Notes: generated by a model from the letters alone, not told the origin. Counted from the stretch's first letter, positions 33,896-43,207 are shown. The stretch: DNA of 53,804 bases from Aurantimonadaceae bacterium (GCA_947474855.1 CANJKV010000011.1:1-53804); one strand, 5' to 3'. Numbers and translations: made by a program.

Positions 33896-35305
33896 ATGGT
33901 CGAGATCGCCCCAGCCAACGGCCCGGACGTGCGGCCCGCTCCCAGCCACGGCATTCCGTTCGGCGAGGCGGTTCGGGTCTGGATCAAGATCGCCTGCCTG
34001 TCCTTCGGCGGGCCCGCCGGCCAGATCGCCCTCATGCACCGCGTCCTCGTCGACGAGAAGCGCTGGATCGGCGAGGCGCGGTTCCTCCACGCCCTCAACT
34101 ACTGCATGCTCCTGCCCGGCCCCGAGGCCCAGCAGCTCGCCACCTATATCGGCTGGCTCCTGCACCGCACGAAGGGCGGCCTCATCGCCGGCGGCCTTTT
34201 CGTCCTTCCGGGCCTCGTCTCGATCATGGCCCTGTCCTTCGTCTACGTCGCGTTCGGCAACGTCGGGATCGTCGCCGGCCTGTTCTTCGGGCTGAAGGCG
34301 GCGGTGCTCGCCATCGTGCTCGAGGCGGTGAACCGGATCGGCAGGCGGGCGCTCCGCAACCGGACGGCCGTCGCCATCGCGGCGGCCGCCTTCGCCGCGA
34401 TCTTCCTGTTCGACGTGCCCTTCCCCGCCATCGTTCTGGGCGCGGGCCTGCTCGGCTGGCTCGGCGCGCGCTCCGGCAGCGCGGCCTTTTCGGGGAGCGG
34501 CGGGCATGGCCCGGCGAAGGGCGACATCCTCGCCGACGCCGATTCCGCGCTCGGCGAAGGCGTTCCCGAGCATGCCCGGCCGAACGTGTCCTGGTCGCTG
34601 CGGATCTCGGCGGCGTTCCTGGCGCTCTGGCTGGTGCCGGTCGCCTTGCTTCTCGTTCTCGCGCCGAACAGCGTCTTCGCCGACATCGGCGTCTTCTTCA
34701 GCCAGATGGCGGTGGTCACCTTCGGCGGCGCCTATGCCGTGCTCGCCTACGTCGCGCAGCAGGCCGTCGAGCACTACGGCTGGCTGGCGCCGGGCGAGAT
34801 GCTGAACGGCCTCGGCCTCGCCGAAACGACGCCGGGGCCGCTGATCATGGTCGCCCAGTTCGTCGGCTTCCTCGGCGCCTTTCGCGAGCCCGGCGCGATG
34901 AACCCCTACGTCGCGGCGACCCTCGGCGGGCTGCTGACGACCTGGGTGACGTTCATGCCCTGCTTCCTGTGGATCTTCCTCGGCGCGCCCTTCATCGAGC
35001 GGCTGCGCGGCAACCGCGCCCTGGCGGGAGCGCTCGGGGCGATCACCGCCGCGGTGGTCGGCGTTATCCTCAACCTCGCGGTCTGGTTCGGGCTTCACGT
35101 CCTGTTTCGCGAGGTGGAGGAGGTGCGCCTCGGCCCCGTCTCGCTCGACGTTCCGCGCCTGTCGAGCCTCGATCCCTTCGCGCTCGCCCTGTTCGCGGCG
35201 GCCATGCTGGCGCTGTTCCGCTTCAAGGCGGGGGTCGTCCCGACGCTCGCGGCCTGCGCGGCGGTGGGCGCCCTCCTGCACGCCGTGCCGGGCTGGACGG
35301 GGTGA
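33896..35305 (+). CDS. chrA: Chromate transporter ChrA, long form
   Basis: 469 residues with two homologous CHR halves. The first begins CLSFGGPAGQIALMHR and has LNYCMLLPGPEAQQLATYIGW; the second has AVVTFGGAYAVLAYV and GLAETTPGPLIMVAQFVGF. About eleven to twelve helices are expected. It exports chromate using the membrane potential and gives Cr(VI) tolerance. AAGGAAGG lies nine bases before the ATG. There is no chrB regulator next to it; the 284-base upstream gap holds no gene I can support. Confidence 0.93.
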   Translation: MVEIAPANGPDVRPAPSHGIPFGEAVRVWIKIACLSFGGPAGQIALMHRVLVDEKRWIGEARFLHALNYCMLLPGPEAQQLATYIGWLLHRTKGGLIAGGLFVLPGLVSIMALSFVYVAFGNVGIVAGLFFGLKAAVLAIVLEAVNRIGRRALRNRTAVAIAAAAFAAIFLFDVPFPAIVLGAGLLGWLGARSGSAAFSGSGGHGPAKGDILADADSALGEGVPEHARPNVSWSLRISAAFLALWLVPVALLLVLAPNSVFADIGVFFSQMAVVTFGGAYAVLAYVAQQAVEHYGWLAPGEMLNGLGLAETTPGPLIMVAQFVGFLGAFREPGAMNPYVAATLGGLLTTWVTFMPCFLWIFLGAPFIERLRGNRALAGALGAITAAVVGVILNLAVWFGLHVLFREVEEVRLGPVSLDVPRLSSLDPFALALFAAAMLALFRFKAGVVPTLAACAAVGALLHAVPGWTG

Positions 35306-35335
35306 AGCGGGCTCCCCATCCGAGCGCGCCGGCGC

Positions 35336-35545
35336 TCAGGGCACGGAGAAGATGAAGTATCCGGTCTCCTGCACCACGCGCTCGTAGAGCGCCTTGTCGA
35401 TCTCCAGGAGGCGCGAGGCGAGGTCGTCGACCTTTCCCTCGAAGGACCAGTCCGAGCCGCGCAGAAAGGCGGGCATGGCGCCGCCGTCCGGCACCGCGCA
35501 GTGAACGGGCGGCACGCCCGATTTCCGGAACAGGTTGAACGTCAT
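35336..35545 (-). CDS. Small hypothetical protein
   Basis: 69 residues (NLFRKSGVPPVHCAVPDG, then FLRGSDWSFEGKVDDLAS, then RLLEIDKALYERVVQETGYF). It looks like a soluble mixed-fold protein. I have seen similar uncharacterised proteins in Hyphomicrobiales but know no function. A second ATG lies one codon upstream. It lies downstream of and in the same direction as the CsbD gene and may be co-transcribed with it. Confidence 0.6.
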   Translation of the reverse strand: MTFNLFRKSGVPPVHCAVPDGGAMPAFLRGSDWSFEGKVDDLASRLLEIDKALYERVVQETGYFIFSVP

Positions 35546-35620
35546 CATCTCGCTTGCACCGATGGGCCGTCGTTGCGCCGGAGGCCGCCGCGACGGGGCG
35601 AGCGGCGGCCTCCGGACCGA

Positions 35621-35803
35621 TCACTTGCGGAACGCGTCGCGCAGGCTGTCCTTGGACTCGCCGACCTTGTCCTGCACCTTGCCGGCGGCCTTTTCCGCCG
35701 CGCCCTCGGCCTCGACGCGCTCATTGCCCGTCAGCTTGCCGACTGCTTCCTTGACCGAGCCGACGACCTGCTTGCGGGCGCCTTCGATGCGATCCTTGTC
35801 CAT
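35621..35803 (-). CDS. CsbD-family stress protein
   Basis: 60 residues, starting MDKDRIEGARKQVVGSVKEA and containing KLTGNERVEAEGAAEKAAGK and VQDKVGESKDSL, the classic CsbD pattern. These small hydrophilic helical proteins are induced by general stress in many bacteria; the molecular role is unclear. A GGAGAAG-type site precedes the ATG. Confidence 0.92.
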   Translation of the reverse strand: MDKDRIEGARKQVVGSVKEAVGKLTGNERVEAEGAAEKAAGKVQDKVGESKDSLRDAFRK

Positions 35804-35905
35804 GGGTCTTCTCCTCAGGTGGCACCGGTCTCGAAGCGGCCTCGCCGGACGCGGCGACCGTCGACCGGCCTCGCGGACGATGTATGTTGCGCCCCCGCTT
35901 TCCGC

Positions 35906-35949
35906 AGAAGCGGCTGCATCAGGCGGGCTGATGCAGCCGCTTCTTTTTC
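35906..35949 (+). terminator. Perfect intrinsic terminator without an upstream protein gene
   Basis: A 16-bp perfect stem (35906-35921 with 35929-35944, seven-base loop GGCGGGC) is followed by TTTTTC on the plus strand. The nearest plus-strand gene ends 600 bases earlier, beyond two minus-strand genes. It may end an unannotated small RNA. The rest of 35804-36065 would hold the csbD promoter. Confidence 0.75.
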
Positions 35950-36065
35950 GCGCCGACCCTCGTTTTTCGGCCGAGCAAGCCACTCGGAGGCGGATGGTCG
36001 CCTTGCCGGCAAACGATCTCCATCGTATCGGCTGAACCGATGGGACTCGGCCATGGAACGGTTCG

Positions 36066-36542
36066 GTGCGCGCATTTGAATTCCTGACACGCATCGCCTT
36101 CGGGCTGGCGAGCCTCGTTCTCATGATCCTGGCCGGCGCGCTGATCTTCTACGCCTGTTCCGGGGTCTGGGAGAGCTTCCGCGTGCCCGATCGCAGTATC
36201 GGCGCCACCGCGCTGGAGGCGGTCGGCTACACCGTGATCGCGACGGCGGTCTTCGACGTCGGCAAGTACCTCCTGGAGGAGGAGGCGATCCGCGGTCGCG
36301 AGATGCGCAATGCCGGCGAGGCGCGCCGCAGCCTGACGAAGTTCATCTCAACGATCATCATCGCCGTTCTTCTCGAAGCCCTCGTCACGGTGTTCGAGGC
36401 CGGCAAGGAGGATCCGCGCCTGATGATCTACCCGACCATGCTGCTCCTGGCGGGCGGGCTCCTCATCGTCGGGCTCGGCGTCTACCAGCGGCTCAGCGCC
36501 GATGCCGAGGTGAAGGTGCGCGACCCCGTCGAGGACGATTGA
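36066..36542 (+). CDS. Integral membrane hypothetical protein
   Basis: 158 residues from a GTG, with about four hydrophobic segments: ASLVLMILAGALIFYAC, AVGYTVIATAVFDVG, STIIIAVLLEALVTVFE and YPTMLLLAGGLLIVGLGVY. A charged loop (LEEEAIRGREMRNAGEARR) lies in the middle and the tail is acidic. I have seen this type annotated only as a general membrane protein. It converges on the PAS-LuxR gene with seven bases between stops. Confidence 0.7.
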   Translation: MRAFEFLTRIAFGLASLVLMILAGALIFYACSGVWESFRVPDRSIGATALEAVGYTVIATAVFDVGKYLLEEEAIRGREMRNAGEARRSLTKFISTIIIAVLLEALVTVFEAGKEDPRLMIYPTMLLLAGGLLIVGLGVYQRLSADAEVKVRDPVEDD

Positions 36543-36549
36543 GGAAGGC

Positions 36550-38043
36550 TCAAGCCCTTGTCGGCTTGCGGCGGTCGGCATCCGGTCCGACGATGCCGCG
36601 CTCGCGCGCCCAGACGATGGCCTCGCTGCGGCGGTGGACGCCGATCTTGGCGTAGATGCGCGCGACGTGATTGCGGATCGTGTTGCGCGACAAGCAGAGC
36701 TTGCCGGCGATCTCCGCGTCGTCCAGCCCCTGCGAGACGAGGCCGAGCACCTGGCGCTCCTTCGGGCTGAGGTCAGCCTTGAGCGCTCCGGCAGGCTGCG
36801 GCGAGCGCATGGTGGCGAGCTTCTCCATGACGCCGCGGCTGAACCATGTCGTGTCGGTCATCACCTCCTCGATCGCGGCCACGAGCTCGAGCTCGGAAGC
36901 CTTGCGCTCCGAGATGTCCTGGAAGACGTCGAGGACGCAGACCGCGCCGCCGATGTTCACCGTGTCGGCCGAAACGAGGCAGTCGATCACGGCGCCGTCC
37001 TTGGTCTTCAGCTTGGCGTCGCGGCCGCGGAAGCTGCCGCCCTCGACGAGTGCCTTTTCCAGCTTGCGCCGGGTGGAGGCCGCTTCCCACAGCTCGATCT
37101 CGGTGGGACTGCGCCCGATCACCTCGTCGGCCGACCAGCCGGTCTCCTTCAGGAACGCCTCGTTGACGTCGAGGATGCGGAAGCCGTCCAGCGTGCAGAT
37201 CTTCATCGGCACGGGAGCGAGGCGGAAGGTCTTGGCGAACTTCTCCTCGCTGTTTCGGAGCGCGCTCTCGGCCTTCCGCCGCGGCTCGAGATCGGCGAAG
37301 GTGAAGAGCATGCACTTCTCGTCGCCGATCTCGATCGGCTGGCCGGCGGTGATCACCAGCTTGGATTCGCCGGCAGGGAGCTGGAGGCAGGCCTCCATCT
37401 GCGGGATCGTCGCCCATTCGGCCAGCCGCTGCTTACCGAGTTCGCGCTTGTCGGCCGCCTCCATCACGTCGAGATCGTAGACCGAGCGCCCGATCACGGC
37501 CTCTCGGGCATAGCCCGTCATGTCGAGGAAGCCCTGGTTGACGCGGATATAGCGAAGATCGGACACGCGGCAGATCAGGGCCGGGGCCGGATTGGCGTTG
37601 AACGAGCGCTCGAAGCGCTCGATCGCCTGCATCTCGTCGGTGGCGTCGGTGACGATCAGGACGAGGCAGTCCGGCTGGTCGCGCGCGTCGGTGAGGACGA
37701 GGCTGCGGACCCGGTGCACCCATTCCGGCTCGTCGCAGCCCGCCCGCGCGACCTCCACCACGACGTCAACGAAGACCTCGCCCGCCACGACCCGATCCGT
37801 CGGATAGTCCCCTTCGGCCAGCGGATGGTTGTTCCGGTAGCGGAGCTGGAAGCGGTCCCGGTAATCGTCGACCGTGGTCCCGAGATCGGCGAGAGCGGCG
37901 ACGCCGTGCATGCGGAGCGCGGCGTCGTTCGCCCAGCTGATCGTCTGGTCGGGATCGATGAGGATCACGCCTTCCGTCAGCCCGGCGATGATCTGCTGGA
38001 GCTGACGACGCTCGACCGTGCGGCCATCAAGTGTGTCGACCAT
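36550..38043 (-). CDS. PAS-domain LuxR-type transcription regulator
   Basis: 497 residues. Three PAS repeats are visible: about 12-120 (GLTEGVILIDPDQTISWAND), 150-260 (ALICRVSDLRYIRVNQGF) and 275-395 (MKICTLDGFRILDVNEAFL). A LuxR helix-turn-helix follows at about 430-490 (LSPKERQVLGLVSQGLDD, then NTIRNHVARIYAKIGVH). No kinase or receiver domain is present, so it probably senses a ligand, redox state or light directly and binds DNA. Its targets may include the nearby stress genes, which is a guess from position. Confidence 0.88.
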   Translation of the reverse strand: MVDTLDGRTVERRQLQQIIAGLTEGVILIDPDQTISWANDAALRMHGVAALADLGTTVDDYRDRFQLRYRNNHPLAEGDYPTDRVVAGEVFVDVVVEVARAGCDEPEWVHRVRSLVLTDARDQPDCLVLIVTDATDEMQAIERFERSFNANPAPALICRVSDLRYIRVNQGFLDMTGYAREAVIGRSVYDLDVMEAADKRELGKQRLAEWATIPQMEACLQLPAGESKLVITAGQPIEIGDEKCMLFTFADLEPRRKAESALRNSEEKFAKTFRLAPVPMKICTLDGFRILDVNEAFLKETGWSADEVIGRSPTEIELWEAASTRRKLEKALVEGGSFRGRDAKLKTKDGAVIDCLVSADTVNIGGAVCVLDVFQDISERKASELELVAAIEEVMTDTTWFSRGVMEKLATMRSPQPAGALKADLSPKERQVLGLVSQGLDDAEIAGKLCLSRNTIRNHVARIYAKIGVHRRSEAIVWARERGIVGPDADRRKPTRA

Positions 38044-38104
38044 GGTCCTTTCCCGTGCAATCGGATTGGGTTCGCAGCAGCCGCAGGCCCGGCGGCGCCG
38101 GCGC

Positions 38105-38413
38105 TCAGCCCTCGCCCGGAGCCGGACCGGCGGGGACGGGCGTGCTCCCGACCATCTCACGGCGGGCCTGCCGGACCGCCTCTGCCCGGTTCTCGGCCTC
38201 CCGCACCCCGACCAGCCGGCCGTTCTCCACAATCGGAGCGACGCCGTGGCTGGCGAAGGTCTCCGCCAGGCGGCGCAGCCAGGGCGCCTCGATCGACCGC
38301 TCGCCCTCCAGGTCGAGGATCCTCGCCACCGGCACGTCGGCCTGGATGGCGAGGCGGCGGGTCGACCAGTTGAGGAAGCCGCGCGCCGCCCGGCAGGTGC
38401 GGCCGTCGATCAT
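38105..38413 (-). CDS. Small XRE-like helix-turn-helix protein
   Basis: 102 residues. CRAARGFLNWSTRRLAIQAD, VPVARILDLEGER and LRRLAETFASHGV follow the single-HTH pattern of small XRE-family proteins that often end in the residues VEF or VAPI. A charged C-terminal tail follows. Its ATG overlaps the stop of the upstream small gene by four bases, so the two are a unit. Confidence 0.7.
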   Translation of the reverse strand: MIDGRTCRAARGFLNWSTRRLAIQADVPVARILDLEGERSIEAPWLRRLAETFASHGVAPIVENGRLVGVREAENRAEAVRQARREMVGSTPVPAGPAPGEG

Positions 38414-38634
38414 CGCGGCGCCAGCTCGGTTCTTGGCGCGAGCCCGTAGCTGCCGCGTCCGAGTTCGAGCCAGACCGCCTGGTGGTCGTAGCCGTCCATC
38501 CAGGCCTGCCATTCCGACGAGTCGACGCTGTGGGGATTGTCGCCGCGCCGCGCCGCGCGGCGCGCGGCCTCGGCGCCGCTCTCGACTAGGGCCTGGCGCT
38601 CGATGATCGCGGTTCTGATCGCGTTCTTGTCCAT
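38410..38634 (-). CDS. Small hypothetical protein
   Basis: 74 residues, charged and alanine-rich (NAIRTAIIERQALVESGAEA, then GDNPHSVDSSEWQAWMDGYD). No family known to me. It is coupled by an ATGA overlap to the small XRE-like gene, so it might be its partner. It follows the PhnA-like gene by about 70 bases in the same direction. Confidence 0.55.
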   Translation of the reverse strand: MDKNAIRTAIIERQALVESGAEAARRAARRGDNPHSVDSSEWQAWMDGYDHQAVWLELGRGSYGLAPRTELAPR

Positions 38635-38702
38635 GTCGGTGGATCCTCGCGCGGCGGCCCTTCCGGCCGCCGCGACGTTCAACGGGTTTCGAGTTCGCCG
38701 GC

Positions 38703-39605
38703 TCAGCTGCGGCCGTAGGCGTAGGTGCTGGCCGGAGCGACGCCCGCGCGTCCGCCGAGCCAACCTGCAAGGGCGCCGAGGACGAGCGCGAGCGCGGCGA
38801 GCAGCGAGCCCTTGGACACGACGGACGCCGTCGTCTCGGCCGCCTGCGTGGCGGTCTCCTGCGCGCTCTGGATCGCCGCGCGGGTTTCGGTCTCGATGCG
38901 CGTCACGTCCTGGCGCGCCTGCTCGACGGGGATGCCGCGGGCCTGGGCGAGCGCCTCGGCCGCCTCGTTGCGGGCCTGGTCGGCCCCGTCCGGGCTGCCC
39001 GTGACGAGCGCGCGAATGGCGTTCACGGCGTTGGCCTGCAGGGCTTCCGGGTCGGTGCCGGTGGCCCGCACCTCGTTCTCGATGGCGTCGAGCGGGTTGA
39101 CGTTCGAGTTCGCGACCGCGGGCGCCGCGGCCTGGACCGCGCTCTGGCCGACGCTGCCGAGCGCCGAGGTGACGCCGCCCACCGCGCCGCCCACGAGCGA
39201 GCCGATCGTCGTGGTCAGGAGGTAGAGAACGAGTAGGGTGGTAAACGCCCAGGTCGTCAGGCCGTGAAGCGCGGATGCGGTGCGGTCGATGCGGCCGGAC
39301 AGGCGCGCGGCGATATAGCCCCCGACGAAGGCGGCGACGAGCGCGGAAGCGAGAGCCCAGACCGCGGCGGCGATCGAGAAGCTCGAGGCGGACGGATTGC
39401 CGGCGGCGCCGGCGGCGGGGTCGAGCGTGGCGATGCCGATGCCCGTCCCGACCAGCGTCAGGATCACCTGCACGACGAGCGCGATGGTGACGCCGGCGAA
39501 GATGGCGCCCCAGGACACCTTGTTGGCGAGCGCCGCCTGCGCGGTCACCGGTCCCGCACCCACGCCCGCAGGCCCGAGACCGGCATTCGCTTCGAACATC
39601 GTCAT
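38703..39605 (-). CDS. PhnA-like membrane protein
   Basis: 300 residues. Hydrophobic segments: GAIFAGVTIALVVQVILTLV, ALASALVAAFVGGYIAARL, TTLLVLYLLTTTIGSLVGG, and a last one (LLAALALVLGALAGWLGG) at the end. A soluble, helical, Gln/Glu-rich stretch lies between (ARQDVTRIETETRAAIQS). Proteins like this are named PhnA-like in Hyphomicrobiales, but I see no link to phosphonate metabolism. The role may be in envelope stress. Confidence 0.7.
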   Translation of the reverse strand: MTMFEANAGLGPAGVGAGPVTAQAALANKVSWGAIFAGVTIALVVQVILTLVGTGIGIATLDPAAGAAGNPSASSFSIAAAVWALASALVAAFVGGYIAARLSGRIDRTASALHGLTTWAFTTLLVLYLLTTTIGSLVGGAVGGVTSALGSVGQSAVQAAAPAVANSNVNPLDAIENEVRATGTDPEALQANAVNAIRALVTGSPDGADQARNEAAEALAQARGIPVEQARQDVTRIETETRAAIQSAQETATQAAETTASVVSKGSLLAALALVLGALAGWLGGRAGVAPASTYAYGRS

Positions 39606-40136
39606 GATAGGGCTGCCCTTCCTGGTCTGATGGAGGCGGCCCGTCCGCGGGCCGCTCATTCCTGCCTAAGTGGTGGACAGCCACGGAGAGCACAGACGCA
39701 CTTTTACCTATGCACTGGTGCAGGCGGCTCTTTTTACGGGGTCGGTTCCGTCGGGACGATCGCCGGACCGGACGCGCCGCAGGCCGTCGCGGCCGACCGC
39801 GCGTCGAGGTGATATTGTCGTTTCTTATCGAACGCGACTCGGTCGAAATGCCGGCGCAGCAGGTCCTACAACTACCTCGTCTACGAAGTGCGACTCGATC
39901 TCGAACAGATTCGCGACTCGCTTCGTGCGGCAATGTTGAAAGCCTGTCGCGATGTTGATCAGCACTATATCGGGACCGCGCCGGCATCAGCACGATCAAC
40001 AGGTTACCGTTCCGATCGGCGTCGAAGCCTTGCGCCTAACCATAGCTTTGGGACAGAAACTATCCACGGAGGTGATCCGCCACCATGGCGCGCGGGCGCC
40101 CCGCGAGATCGTCCGCGGCATGACAGGAGCGAACGC
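39606..40136. other. Long intergenic region
   Basis: 530 bases between divergent genes. It contains TGCACTGGTGCA (a small inverted repeat) near 39710, and a coding-looking stretch around 39870-39960 (VRLDLEQIRDSLRAAML) without a usable start. I see no complete gene. It should hold the promoter of the PhnA-like gene. Confidence 0.35.
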
Positions 40137-40601
40137 ATGACCACGCCCAGCCTCGAAGAGCTCGCGCGGGAGCTTGAGGAGCTTCGCTTCGACCGCTTCG
40201 ACCTCGATGTCGCCTGGAGGCTGGGATGCCTCGTGCGCGAGATCGCCCACGCGGACGCCTTGCCCGTCAGGATGGAGTTGAGCGTGGCCGGGAACGTGTT
40301 GTTCGCGACCGCCCTTCCCGGCACGAGCCCCGACAACGCGGAATGGATCCGCCGCAAGCGCAACACCGTCATGCGGTTCCATCGGTCCTCGCTCGCGCTG
40401 CGCCTCGAGTGCGAGGCGAAGGGCACGACGCTTGGGGCGCGTTTCGGCCTTGACGACAAGGATTTCGTGGCAAGCGGCGGGGGCGTGCCGATCGCCACGC
40501 GGGCAACCGGCGTCATCGGAGCAGCCGTCGTCAGCGGGCTTCCGGACGTCGAGGACCATCAACTCATGGTGCTCGCCATAAGGGCGTTGCATTCGGAGTG
40601 A
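40137..40601 (+). CDS. Haem-degrading-domain (UPF0303) protein
   Basis: 154 residues. ELRFDRFDLDVAWRLG, the TALPGTSPDNAEWIRRKRN core and AVVSGLPDVEDHQLMV are the conserved segments of the UPF0303/HbpS-like family. Members bind haem or small ligands; enzymatic function is uncertain. ACAGGAG precedes the ATG. It is the last intact chromosomal-looking gene before the ATPase remnant and the Tn7-like operon. Confidence 0.88.
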   Translation: MTTPSLEELARELEELRFDRFDLDVAWRLGCLVREIAHADALPVRMELSVAGNVLFATALPGTSPDNAEWIRRKRNTVMRFHRSSLALRLECEAKGTTLGARFGLDDKDFVASGGGVPIATRATGVIGAAVVSGLPDVEDHQLMVLAIRALHSE

Positions 40602-40769
40602 CGGGGGCAGTCGTTCGTCTGGCGACACCGTTGTCCCGGCTCCTTGTCGATGCAGGCGCGGTCGGTCCCTCTTGGGACCGATCGCGCATCCACAAAGCGT
40701 GCCGCCTTCCGGCCCCCAAGCAGGAGCCAACCGCCATGATATGGATTGACACCAAGCTTCGGCGCCGAT

Positions 40770-42478
40770 CAGCGTGGCAACCCGTTGGGCGCACTGCGGA
40801 GTGCAAGTTCAATGGGCAATGCTGAGCAACACCCTCGGCTTGCAGGCAGGTCGGCCCGGCGTGACGGCACCGGCCCAGCACGTCTCCGATGCCTCCTCGC
40901 TGCAGGCTGCCTTGATCGGCTTCTTCCTGGCCTTTCGCAAGCACGTTCTGGAGACGCGGCGGTCTGGCCCTCCTGTGCCTCGACGATCCGCAGGAGCTCC
41001 TCGACAACGACAATCGGGAGCGCCTCTCCCGCGGGCTGATGGACCTGGCGGAGAAGGGGACGCAGCTCGTCGCCACGACGCACGACCGCAAGCTCGCCGC
41101 CTCGCTGGTCGCCGAGAACTGCCCCGGGGATCGCGTCTCTCACCTCGTCATCCATTCCGTGAACGCGAACACGGGCACCATCGTGCTCTCCCCGGCCGTC
41201 GAGGAGATCGACCTGCGCCGCAAGGCCTTTGACGACAGCCCGGACTCGGATGCGGCCGCCCAGGCATATGCGTCGGACCTGCGGGTCCACCTCAAGGCAC
41301 GGCTCGGCGACCTGTTCGACCACGCGCCGCATCCAGCAGCCTCGGCGCCGACGAAGGCGCCGAGCCTCCGCGATGATGGACAGGCTGAAGGCCCTGATCA
41401 CGGCCGGCGCCCACGAGATCTTCTCGCACCCGGCCGTGCGCGCCTTCGCCGACGACCCCGCACTCCGCGGCAAGTCCGAAGCCAGGCGGGTGGGTCCTGG
41501 ACAAGGCCCATCACCGCGACAGGGCATCCATAAGCCATGGCGACGCGCGCGCCGTGAGGGCGGATTTCGCGAGATTTCGCGCGGGCGTGGAGCAGGCGCA
41601 CGAGTTCCACCGCCTACATCGCTGGCGCGAGCCGCTCGCGCCCGCCGAGGCGGCTGGGGCCGCCGTCGTGGCGTTCCGCCCGATGGCGAAGCCCGTTTTC
41701 TCCATGCCTATCCTGCCCGATCTCGCCGCCTTCCTCGACCGGCTGCCATTGGGCGGCCCCAGGCGGCGTCCGGGGAGGAGGTCAAGGGCGACTGGTTCGA
41801 GGGAAAGGCGCTGTTCTATGCCCGCGGCGACACGCTCGGCTTCGCCATTCCCTCCGGGGCAGTGGCGATCGTCGACGCGGAGTCCTATGAGGGACGCGAC
41901 CAGAACCTGGTGGTCGCGAAGTCCGGCAAGCAGGTCATGGCCCGCAGGCTGATCATGTCGCGGGACGCGTCGGTCGTCTCGTTGGCGACGCAGATGCCGG
42001 ACCCCAGCAAGGGCCGGCCGACGCTGTCCCTTGAGCGCGACAAGGTCGCCTGCACCGCGTGGTCGGGGCGGTCTTCACAGACATGCCGCTGCCGCCTGGT
42101 GGCGGGGAAGCGATGCAGGTCGACCACGTGCCGGAGCTCGACTGAGTCCTCGTTTCCTATCGCGTCAGGGAGGAGAGCGCCGTGCCCTTGGTGCTGCCAG
42201 AGCAGGTGGTTCTTGGCGGCGCCGAGATCCCCACCGACGACATGGACGGGTGCGAGGGCAAGCTCGCCGCGGTCAGGCTCAACGATGGGGCGAGCATCTT
42301 CAAACGTGTCGGGTTCCGCTTGCCGGGTACGCTGGGGCATCTTCGCCAATTCGAGACGATCGGCGGCCTGGGAGCCTCGCTGGTCGTATCCACACAAACC
42401 GGCGAGCCAGCAGACCGGGTGCCCCTCATGGTCTCGGCGCGCAAGGTCGTGGGCGTGCTCTTCGAGGCCGGAAGCTAG
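40770..42478 (+). pseudogene. Remnant of an SMC-like ATPase fused to an S24-like domain
   Basis: Protein-like segments follow each other in the right order but in changing frames: SLQAALIGFFLAFRKHVLET, CLDDPQELLDNDNRERLS (Walker B region), GTQLVATTHDRKLAASLV, MDRLKALITAGAHEIFSHP, AVRADFARFRAGVEQAHEF, GDTLGFAIPSGAVAIVDAE, HRVVGAVFTDMPLPPGG, an in-frame TGA near 42145, then LPEQVVLGGAEIPTDDMDG to the stop at 42478. At least five frame changes plus the stop show real decay. It may be a broken ATPase of a defence or DNA-repair type. The N-terminus is missing. Confidence 0.65.
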
Positions 42479-42665
42479 CCATTCCTGCCCGGGACGATGT
42501 TCGCGGCGAGTCGTTTTCCGACCTCATCCATGGGTGGTGATGGGTCATGCGCGCCGATCGCCTCGAAGGGAGGACGCTCACCCGGTCAAAACGCCGATCG
42601 GCTTCGAAGCTCAGATCCAATCCATGGCCGCGGCAGTCCGGCGCTCACTCATGGGCGGCCGCCTG

Positions 42666-43130
42666 TTAAGTTTCGCTCTGCCTCAGCCTCCGCCGGCTCC
42701 ACGCTCCTGCCGACGCGGGGATGGCCTCCGGCATTCCAAAACGCCGTCGCAGCGCCTGAAGAATGTCGTCGGCGTGTCGAAACGCGCCTTTTTCGACGTA
42801 TTCGTCTACCTTGTTCCATATCCACCAAGTGCCGCGGTAATATCCATAGCCCAAGGGAACCCAACGCACCCTGAGGCCGAAGGATTTCTGCGCTCTCCAT
42901 ATGGGACTGTGCATCTGGAAGCTGTTATCTACGCACCACTCGATGTCGCCAGCCGCAGCAACGTCGCACATCTTCTCCGCCGCAATCAGGATGAGATCCC
43001 GCAGCGGCACGGCACTTTGATGGCCGTCACTGGCGGCCCAGGCGATGACATTCCTCTTGTCGAGGTCGAACGCGATGAGAACATCCACTCGATCTCGGTT
43101 CTCGGCATCGAATACACAGATGTCGAGCAT
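42666..43130 (-). CDS. TnsB-related RNase H-fold protein lacking the catalytic Glu
   Basis: 154 residues from the ATG at 43130, 77 bases after the tniQ stop. It lines up with the core of the TnsB encoded nearby: MLDICVFD with LFDHTVVD, FDLDKRNVIAWAASD with AVDVRTRMVLGAVLT, WCVDNSFQ with VIVDNAWQ, and VRWVPLGYGYYRG with VRWAPVETPTYKA. Asp3 and Asp68 match catalytic positions, but Trp stands where Glu414 of TnsB would fall (a Glu110 lies further on). No DNA-binding N-terminus is present. It may be a regulatory paralogue or a truncated relic. Confidence 0.55.
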   Translation of the reverse strand: MLDICVFDAENRDRVDVLIAFDLDKRNVIAWAASDGHQSAVPLRDLILIAAEKMCDVAAAGDIEWCVDNSFQMHSPIWRAQKSFGLRVRWVPLGYGYYRGTWWIWNKVDEYVEKGAFRHADDILQALRRRFGMPEAIPASAGAWSRRRLRQSET

Positions 43131-43207
43131 AACGCGAACCGGTGCGCGTGATGCCGACTCCTTCCCGAGGGCGGGAGCACCGGATGGCCTACGGCGTCGC
43201 TTGTATC

